Below are positions 57,575-64,000 of a stretch of DNA of 64,000 bases, one piece after another. The stretch comes from Rhizodiscina lignyota. Lineage: Eukaryota > Ascomycota > Dothideomycetes > Aulographales > Rhizodiscinaceae. The stretch's first letter is position 1; every line of letters starts with the position of its first letter. Below the pieces are notes generated by a model. That model saw nothing but the letters and a program-made list of their open reading frames with translations. It made no database searches and was not told the DNA's origin. The stretch spans positions 2,452,453 through 2,516,452 of the forward strand of contig ML978122.1 of the NCBI GenBank assembly GCA_010015805.1, given 5' to 3'. The position numbers and the translations under genes are program-made.

Positions 57575-60500
57575 ATGGCAGACAACAAAGATGCTACCAT
57601 CATGGGGACGAATTCCTATTCAATCGTCTCAAAACGGAGCGTTGAGAAATTCTACTATCCAAACGAGCCTTCATTTCTTCGAGCTTTTGTCTCAAAGTTC
57701 AAGAGGCGTGCTCCGTTAATCAATAGGGGCTACTGGCTGCGCATGAAAGCCATTGAAGAAGTTGTTCGGCAATTTCTCGAAAGCAAGGGAGAGTACGTCG
57801 AAATAGAGCCATCTAGTCGGAAAAAGAAGAAGATCGTCGTAAACTTGGGCTGTGGAGAAGATACCTTGCCATTTAGGACGCTTTGGCAACGGCAAGAGCA
57901 AACACGACAGAATGCAGAACACGGCGGGCAACCAAATACCAACATCCAGGATGATATTGTTTTTGTTGATATCGACTACCCAGAGCTAATGATGAGTAAG
58001 GCTGCACTCATCTCCAAAACATCCACGTTCACAGACATTATCGGGCGAATAAACCTCCTTTCATTAGGAGACTCCGCTAAAGATCCAAATGCTCCAAGGC
58101 TACTGCTTCGCACACCGCACTACATCGCTGTCGGTGCGAATTTATCTGATCTTGACCTTTTGACACCTCTTCTCCGTTCGGTCTTAGAAGATGACAGCAG
58201 CTGGAGTCCATCAGATCTGGAAATCCTATTCATCGCTGAAGTCAGCATAACTTACATGCCAACGCCCGCCGCAGATGCAGTCATCGCATGGGCACACTCC
58301 GTCTTCCTCAAATCACCATCACGGTTCTGTCTCCTGGAACAGTTCCTGCCGGCTGGATCATCACACCCATTCGCACAGACGATGCTGAGGCACTTCGAAA
58401 AGTCGGCGGCCTTGCGAAGTGTGGAAGTCTATCCAACGCTTGAGAGCCAAAGAAAAAGATTTCTAGATCAAGGATGGGCGGATGTGGCAGTGCGGAGCCT
58501 GTGGAACCTCTGGCAGGACGACGACTTTCTGGATCCGGCAGCGAGGAAGAGCCTCGATGACGTCGAACTGTTTGATGAATGGGAAGAATTTGCACTTTTT
58601 GCAGGTCACTATTTTCTGCTCGTGGCTTCGAACCGTCAACTTGCTCAAGCGCCGCTGCCTCTATCCCAATCCGCAGAGACTGAGAACCAACGAACGCAGC
58701 CTAAACTGACACTCCAATGCTCGAGGGCTCCATCCCGTGCTCGCCGTTTCGCAACCCCGGCACGTCTGGACGACACAACAATCGCACATATCGGAGGCTT
58801 CAATACCACAGGTATCGCTTCCGTTGGCGACTATTTTACTTCCTCCGATAGCGCTGCTGTAATTCTATCCAATCCACGATTACCGGAGGCTGTAGCATGC
58901 CATACCATAACCGCATTCCACGACCAGCATATCCTTATCGGCGGACGGACGTCTCCAGCCAAAGCCTCTTCCAACTGTTGGTTGCTCGAAAGGTCTCCAT
59001 CCGCACCGTCTCATGCGACCGAGGCATGGCATTGGAAGCCCATCGCTACTCTTGAACAAGGAAGATACAGACATTGTGCTATTAATGTCAGCATTCCCAC
59101 AAAGGGCATTGATGGCATCCTCCTGTTCGGCGGGAAAGGGTCGGACGGACAGGTACTGGATGATTGGAGCTTCTGGGATGCAACTCAAGATCAATGGGTT
59201 GAAGTCAACACCGAGACTCACACTGTTCCCGGATTCCATAACGACGCTCCAGATGCTCGGCCTTCAGCAAGATTCAGCGCTGTAATGTGGAATGATCGAC
59301 CAAAATCGCCAGAACTCAGGCTCAGTGGCTGGCTCACGGGCGGCATCAATGCTAAAGGTGTCGCCTGTGAGGATTTATGGTGGTGGACTCTGCGCCCCAC
59401 TGACGCTGGGGCCTTCGTCATCAGCTTTGAGGACCAATCGAGCTGTCCATGGGGTTGGGCAGCAACTGTGTATCGTTTCGGCGCAACTGTCGTACAAAGT
59501 CAGTTCTTAGACGGGGTGCTCCTGATTGGTGGAGTTGCAAATAGTGGAGTGCTGCAAGCAAACGAGGAGATTTTGCTTATCAATTCGTATCGGAGTGTTG
59601 CAGAGTACAATGTGGACGGTTGGGAAGACAGCAGACCGTTGCTCGTCGGCCACAGTGCGGTTGTGGCTGACATGGCTCTGTACGGTGAGATCCTGTTGTT
59701 AGGTGGTGGTGCCGTTTGCTTTTCCTTCGGCTCCTGCAGGAATGAGAATCTGACGGCATTGAGATTGGACAGCGACTCGACATTGGAGGGAACAAAGTGG
59801 AAGTTGGTGGATCATAAGATATCGGCAGAGTCCGAGGCCGCTCAAAAGGGGAGTCACGTCTACAAAGGGATACCCTCCGTACTGGGCCAATCAACTTCAA
59901 CTCCAGGTGCGGTCGCCGACTTGATCCCACCTGTTCGAATGATCAGAGAGATTTCAAGTGCTGAGTTCTCTGACCTTCTAACATCTCAAAATCCCACTCC
60001 AGTCGTTCTCACGTCGCAAGACGTTGGCGTTTGCACCTCACTCTGGACACCATCATACTTAACGGCGCACATCGGAGCCAGCAGGAAAGTCGTCATCCAC
60101 TCCGCAGAGACTGCCTCGCTCGACTTCAGATCCAAAAACTTCTCTTACGCTACTATTCCATTCGAAGACTTCGTGCAGGGCGCAAGAAGGGGAGAGCACG
60201 TCTATATGCGCGCCTTGGCAGTAGGCGATCCGGCCCGACGACCCGCGAACCTGGAGAAGGACTTTCCAGAAATTGGAGCTGATTTCCACGTTCCGGACGG
60301 GGTAAATCATGTCTTAAACGAAGGCGAGAGTGGCAGAGCCCATTCCAGCGTACTACGAATAGCGGGAGATATCGAAATGTGGCTCCACTACGATGTCATG
60401 GCGAACGTACTGTGTCAGGCGCGAGGGAAGAAGAGAGTGGTGCTCTTTCCGCCTTCCGATGTGCTCAAGCTTGACTTCAAAGCAGGAGATACGACCAGCA

Positions 60501-61021
60501 GCGTTGATGTCTTCGGGCCAAATGGAGTGCTGCGAAACTGGAAAGAAAGAGGACTGCAGCCACAAGAAGTGGTATTGCAGAAAGGAGACGTGCTCTTCAT
60601 TCCGGCTTGTTGGCTCCATGCTACCGCTCCTGGTGGAGCCAGCGACAATGAGGGGGACGACGGGGATGGGAAAATGAATGTTGCTGTGAACGTCTTTTTC
60701 CGTAGCCTTGAGAAGGGTTATGCCGCGGGGAAAGACGTATATGGGAACCGGGACCTGCAGGCTTACGAAAACGCGAGAAAAGATATCGAGAAGATCAAAA
60801 GTTTACTGCCCACAGTCAACGACACGGAAAAAGAGCCCACGGCAACCTTATTAGCAAACATCTTGATCGGAAAAGGTTCCACTGAACAAAATAAAAGTAT
60901 GACCAGGGTCAAGGAAGTGGACAGCATGCGGAGAAAGCTTGCGACATTACCAGAGCAATTGAAGCTGTTCTATGCAGAGAGGCTTGCAGTAGAGTTGATC
61001 GAAGTTTTAAAAGCGGAGTGA
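57575..61021 (+). CDS. TYW4: tRNA wybutosine-synthesizing protein 4 (LCMT + Kelch + JmjC)
   Basis: Methyltransferase of the last wybutosine steps (carboxyl methylation and methoxycarbonylation of the G37 side chain on tRNA-Phe), also called Ppm2; 1148 aa in one exon. Residues 1-350 are the leucine carboxyl methyltransferase-like domain, with SAM motif VVNLGCGEDTLPF (about 88-100) and IFIAEVSITYMP. A Kelch propeller follows (about 390-745; GGFNTTGIASVGDYF, LLFGGKGSDGQVLDDW, GWLTGGINAKG, VLLIGGVANSG). A JmjC/cupin domain forms the C-terminus (about 830-1070): H938-x-D940 in LHYDVMANVL and H1015 in CWLHAT form an intact Fe(II) triad, with QARGKKRVVLFPPSD between. The last 80 residues are helical. 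It is a paralogue of the enzyme that methylates PP2A, whose gene lies nearby by chance or linkage. Confidence 0.95.
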   Translation: MADNKDATIMGTNSYSIVSKRSVEKFYYPNEPSFLRAFVSKFKRRAPLINRGYWLRMKAIEEVVRQFLESKGEYVEIEPSSRKKKKIVVNLGCGEDTLPFRTLWQRQEQTRQNAEHGGQPNTNIQDDIVFVDIDYPELMMSKAALISKTSTFTDIIGRINLLSLGDSAKDPNAPRLLLRTPHYIAVGANLSDLDLLTPLLRSVLEDDSSWSPSDLEILFIAEVSITYMPTPAADAVIAWAHSVFLKSPSRFCLLEQFLPAGSSHPFAQTMLRHFEKSAALRSVEVYPTLESQRKRFLDQGWADVAVRSLWNLWQDDDFLDPAARKSLDDVELFDEWEEFALFAGHYFLLVASNRQLAQAPLPLSQSAETENQRTQPKLTLQCSRAPSRARRFATPARLDDTTIAHIGGFNTTGIASVGDYFTSSDSAAVILSNPRLPEAVACHTITAFHDQHILIGGRTSPAKASSNCWLLERSPSAPSHATEAWHWKPIATLEQGRYRHCAINVSIPTKGIDGILLFGGKGSDGQVLDDWSFWDATQDQWVEVNTETHTVPGFHNDAPDARPSARFSAVMWNDRPKSPELRLSGWLTGGINAKGVACEDLWWWTLRPTDAGAFVISFEDQSSCPWGWAATVYRFGATVVQSQFLDGVLLIGGVANSGVLQANEEILLINSYRSVAEYNVDGWEDSRPLLVGHSAVVADMALYGEILLLGGGAVCFSFGSCRNENLTALRLDSDSTLEGTKWKLVDHKISAESEAAQKGSHVYKGIPSVLGQSTSTPGAVADLIPPVRMIREISSAEFSDLLTSQNPTPVVLTSQDVGVCTSLWTPSYLTAHIGASRKVVIHSAETASLDFRSKNFSYATIPFEDFVQGARRGEHVYMRALAVGDPARRPANLEKDFPEIGADFHVPDGVNHVLNEGESGRAHSSVLRIAGDIEMWLHYDVMANVLCQARGKKRVVLFPPSDVLKLDFKAGDTTSSVDVFGPNGVLRNWKERGLQPQEVVLQKGDVLFIPACWLHATAPGGASDNEGDDGDGKMNVAVNVFFRSLEKGYAAGKDVYGNRDLQAYENARKDIEKIKSLLPTVNDTEKEPTATLLANILIGKGSTEQNKSMTRVKEVDSMRRKLATLPEQLKLFYAERLAVELIEVLKAE

Positions 61022-62526
61022 GAGGAGAAAGAATCCCATTTTGGACCTCTTGTCGATGTCGCAGCCGGTTCCGACAGAATGCTAGACAAACCTTGGGACA
61101 CAGGTGAAGCGGTTCTCAGCTGATACGCCACTGGATTCTAGAAACAAATCGTGCAAGACTCTCCTGGATTGCCGATCGGCCCTTTACAGTGCAACTGTAC
61201 ATGTCTCCGGAAGTTTGGACAAATTGGAGGCTCGCGCGTTGAGCATGACGCATCTGATTCTGGGGTAAGGCCTTATGTAAAGAGCCGGATCCACATCTTA
61301 GCGAGGGGCCTGCGGGCTGCCTTCAGCCCTCTTCTCCGCATTTCGCGGCTACGCGGCTTCAGCCGTTAACTTGACGTGCAGACGGTGTCTTTTCACAACG
61401 GCATCGAGTGATGGCTTGGGGGTGTATAGGAGAGATGGAAATTACTCAAAGCAGCAGTGATGAGCGAAAATTTTGCATGCAGAGTCAGTGCGTAACAGCA
61501 CATGCAAGCCGCATCGCGCCTGGTTGGAGATTGGCGGACGTTATCGTCGATCGTTGGTGTGGAGGGCGTGGCTGGTGGACGGCTGTCCCTTGGGCACCGC
61601 TTTGGTAAGCGCTGCGTTTCATGCTGTCGTCGACGTACTTGACGCTCCATCAGTGCACTCGAGACACGAATGTTTATATTGCTGCAGGAGACTACTGTAT
61701 TTATAGATGGAAGAAGCAACGAGACTGCGATGCTGAGAGCGAAAGGATGACACCCTTGTTGCGTTTGACGCCTTTAGCGTAACCAACGAGGCCTGCTAGC
61801 GCGTGATGGCTGGTAGCGTGCTGATCCGCCTTAGCCTTGCCTTCCACCCTCAAGACGCGGGGGCTTCCAGATGAGGCCGAGCAGTATCTCCTCTCCATTC
61901 CCTCAACACCTTGTCTAACACGCCTCTCTCTCCCTCAGCGCAGGAATCGTGGAACTGCCATACTCCCAAGCTCGTCTGCTTTTGCTAGACATCTCCCTCG
62001 ACCCTTCGCAACAAGAGAGAGTTGAAACGCTTGTCTCGTTGCCCCGCTTAGCCTTGCTGGCCTTATGCAACAACCCTCACGCCGCATTTGCCATCGCCAT
62101 TCCACCAAAAGTTGGGCATAACAAGATCAGGGCTGAAATCACCGTTAAACCGTTGCGATCTGTCAATTGGACTATCTAACGGCGCCTTTCTGTATGTTCG
62201 CCGTCGTTTTGTACATAGGAGGGATGTCCACGTACTGATCAGGCCATGCATAGGCTTCCGAATTCGACCTACGGGCCTCAAAAAGCATACCTACACTACG
62301 TTCCAACCTCTGCACGCCCGCCAGTGCGCATCATACCTGCACCCCTCTAAAAACCTCTCGGCCAGTACGCATCCGCTCAAGTTGGCTCTCTCGCCGATCA
62401 CTTGAGACACAAGATCGTCGGCTTCGACAATCCCACCAGCCGCAATTGGGGTTTCAACACCCAGCCGAGCGGGATATCTTCGATCTCATATTAGGCCACG
62501 CATAGAGATTGAGAAGGATCGCGTTC
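61022..62526. other. Interval between TYW4 and PPS1
   Basis: About 1.5 kb: TYW4 3' UTR and PPS1 promoter/5' UTR. A GC-rich stretch with short self-complementary words lies near 61310-61370. Frames up to about 105 codons have no support. Confidence 0.45.
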
Positions 62527-64000
62527 ATGGCTGCTGCTGTCGCGAGACCGCCCCCCATTCCATCACGTTCCTCCACCCCACCTCCGACACTCAGCATCAA
62601 CACCTCTTCTCGTGGCACACCTGCTCCGGTCCCAAACAAGCACTTACCGATATGCTCCCCAGGACCACGGCCAGATCATGGACTACAAACTCCGCCGGCC
62701 TCGCCACCACAGAAGGAATCTGTTATCGAGCAGGCATCTCTCCTCTTCCCTCCCGACGCATATGACAAGCTTCCCGGGAATGACACACTCTACTCGATCT
62801 CAGCCGCTCAAGTAGCTCGAGCAGTCGACCACCTCGCGTCACAGCCGATTCCTGATCCAAAGCAAGTATTTCCATGGCTGCACGGCCTTCATGCCGAGAA
62901 TCAAATGCAGCTGCAGTTCTTCGTTCAGAGACGCAAGGCCCTACGAAAGACGCCGAAGTGCATTCGTGGCATAACAATCGTCAAGGTCGGAGGAGATCTG
63001 TCACACTCGAAGCTGAGGGGTGCCATATCACCTGAGGAGCTCATGCCTCCGCAAGGCTGCAAAGACTACTGTGGCAACTTTATTGACGTTGACCCTCGCG
63101 ACGGTTTCAGTGTTAGGAACTTCCAGATCCAAGCCTGCAAGATGGCGACGGTATCTGATGTGGTGGTCTACGCCGACGTTGATACAAGTCGTAAGGAGTT
63201 GTTGAGAGTAGCATCAAAGATCGCTCTTTCCCAAAAGGCAATAAGGAAGAAGTCTGCCGAGGTCGGGGAAGAATTGCCAACGTACAATACTTTTGTGGTT
63301 TCTGGTGAGTCTTAGGGCGTGCACTGTGTGGGAATTCTCTTATTAACTCTTAGAGACTCCTTTAAAACCTTCGAGACCGATTATCCGGAGCTAGTCTCGA
63401 TCGATTCCTGTGGTGACATGACTGGGAAGGTCGTCGATTTCTGTAAGTATTAGCTATACCGTCTTACTGTGCAACCACTAACAATCATCTTTAGTCCATC
63501 GTGAGCGTCTAGAAATGCATACCATGTCTTCTGCTTCCGAGATTGCACCCAACGTCTTTCTTGGTCCTACTCCAGATCTGGCCAACTTCCCACCGGCATC
63601 ACCGGACCAGGCAGAATATGATGTCTACATCGAAGCTAGTGACCTAGCTCAGATCCCAGACACCCGGACATTGCAAGCGATGAAGTCACTCCTCGACCAG
63701 CCTGATCATACTCCGCTGCAGCTTGAGTTTCCATCATCAGGAAGTATCATGCCACCCACCTGGTCTCAAGCTGAAGCTGATGGACTGATGGAGATGTGCC
63801 ATTGGATCCACGACATCGCAACTGCTGCACCCGATATCACAGACCACGACCTTGGCTCGTCTGTCGATAGTTGTGGTGACTCTGTCATGCGTTCTCCTTC
63901 GCCTCCGTCTCGCTCTTCACCGATCATCCCACTAAAGCGGACACCGAAGCGGGTTCTGATTCACTGTACCGATGGATACACCGAATCAACTTTGCTGGGC
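62527..64000 (+). CDS. PPS1: Dual-specificity phosphatase PPS1 (5' part)
   Basis: N-terminal part of a Pps1-type dual-specificity phosphatase, cut by the window end. Exons are 62527-63304, 63356-63442 and 63495->64000; introns of 51 nt (GTGAGT..TTAGAG) and 52 nt (GTAAGT..CTTTAG, branch ACTAAC). The ATG at 62527 follows a short open stretch without ATG. A Pro/Ser-rich start is followed by the family's N-terminal region (WLHGLHAENQMQLQFFVQ, RGITIVKVGGDLSHSKLRGA, YCGNFIDVDPRDGFSVRNFQ). Exon 3 has NVFLGPTPDLANF and VLIHCTDGYTES, which looks like a phosphatase P-loop but lacks the Arg six residues after Cys. The functional catalytic domain, if separate, would be past the end. Yeast Pps1 acts in S-phase control. 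Confidence 0.85.

Overview
The window is nuclear DNA from a filamentous ascomycete (Pezizomycotina). The gene set (fused URA2, PROPPIN ATG18, TYW4, the TRI12-type MFS family, a DUF4202 protein) and introns of about 46 to 111 nt with GT..AG ends and CTAAC or CTGAC branch sites point that way. Dothideomycetes is my best guess, but it rests on general similarity of the proteins. Reading frames often have to be joined across introns, and several long open frames begin at non-ATG codons, so I rebuilt exon structures by eye from splice signals, phase and family conservation. No rRNA, CRISPR or convincing tRNA was seen, and no recognisable transposon or virus copy.

Layout. 1-12.5 kb: 3' end of ULA1, a TRI12-type MFS transporter, a pyruvate-decarboxylase-type enzyme and an epoxide hydrolase, separated by long gene-poor stretches. 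13.5-18 kb: a diverged ~165-bp tandem array and a G-rich tract, then an Ulp1-type SUMO protease with internal repeats. 19.4-31 kb: a PQ-loop transporter, TYW1, a kinase-like protein, FAD synthase and a MATE transporter. 31.9-36 kb: two small cysteine-rich proteins, a FAR1-like plus C2H2 zinc-finger protein, a DUF4202 protein and a 72-aa acidic protein. 37-42.6 kb: URA2. 43.4-49 kb: a VAMP7-type R-SNARE, a secreted six-cysteine protein and a TPR-ankyrin-TIR-like protein. 49-64 kb: a VBA-type vacuolar MFS transporter, the PP2A catalytic subunit, a PI31-like proteasome regulator, ATG18, TYW4 and the 5' part of PPS1. Many neighbours are divergent pairs sharing short upstream regions.

Functional links. 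TYW1 and TYW4 are two steps of wybutosine synthesis on tRNA-Phe, and TYW1 needs a flavin of the kind FAD1 helps supply. The PQ-loop, MATE and VBA-type proteins each carry an acidic dileucine motif typical of vacuolar sorting, and the R-SNARE and ATG18 also belong to the vacuole/autophagy system. The most unusual items are a URA2 that seems to lack the inactive dihydroorotase-like domain, a TPR-ankyrin-TIR-like protein with a possible NADase glutamate, an Ulp1-type protease with Asn at the triad Asp position, the diverged tandem array with a perfect hairpin, and a pair of small cysteine-rich genes sharing an 11-bp TATA element.
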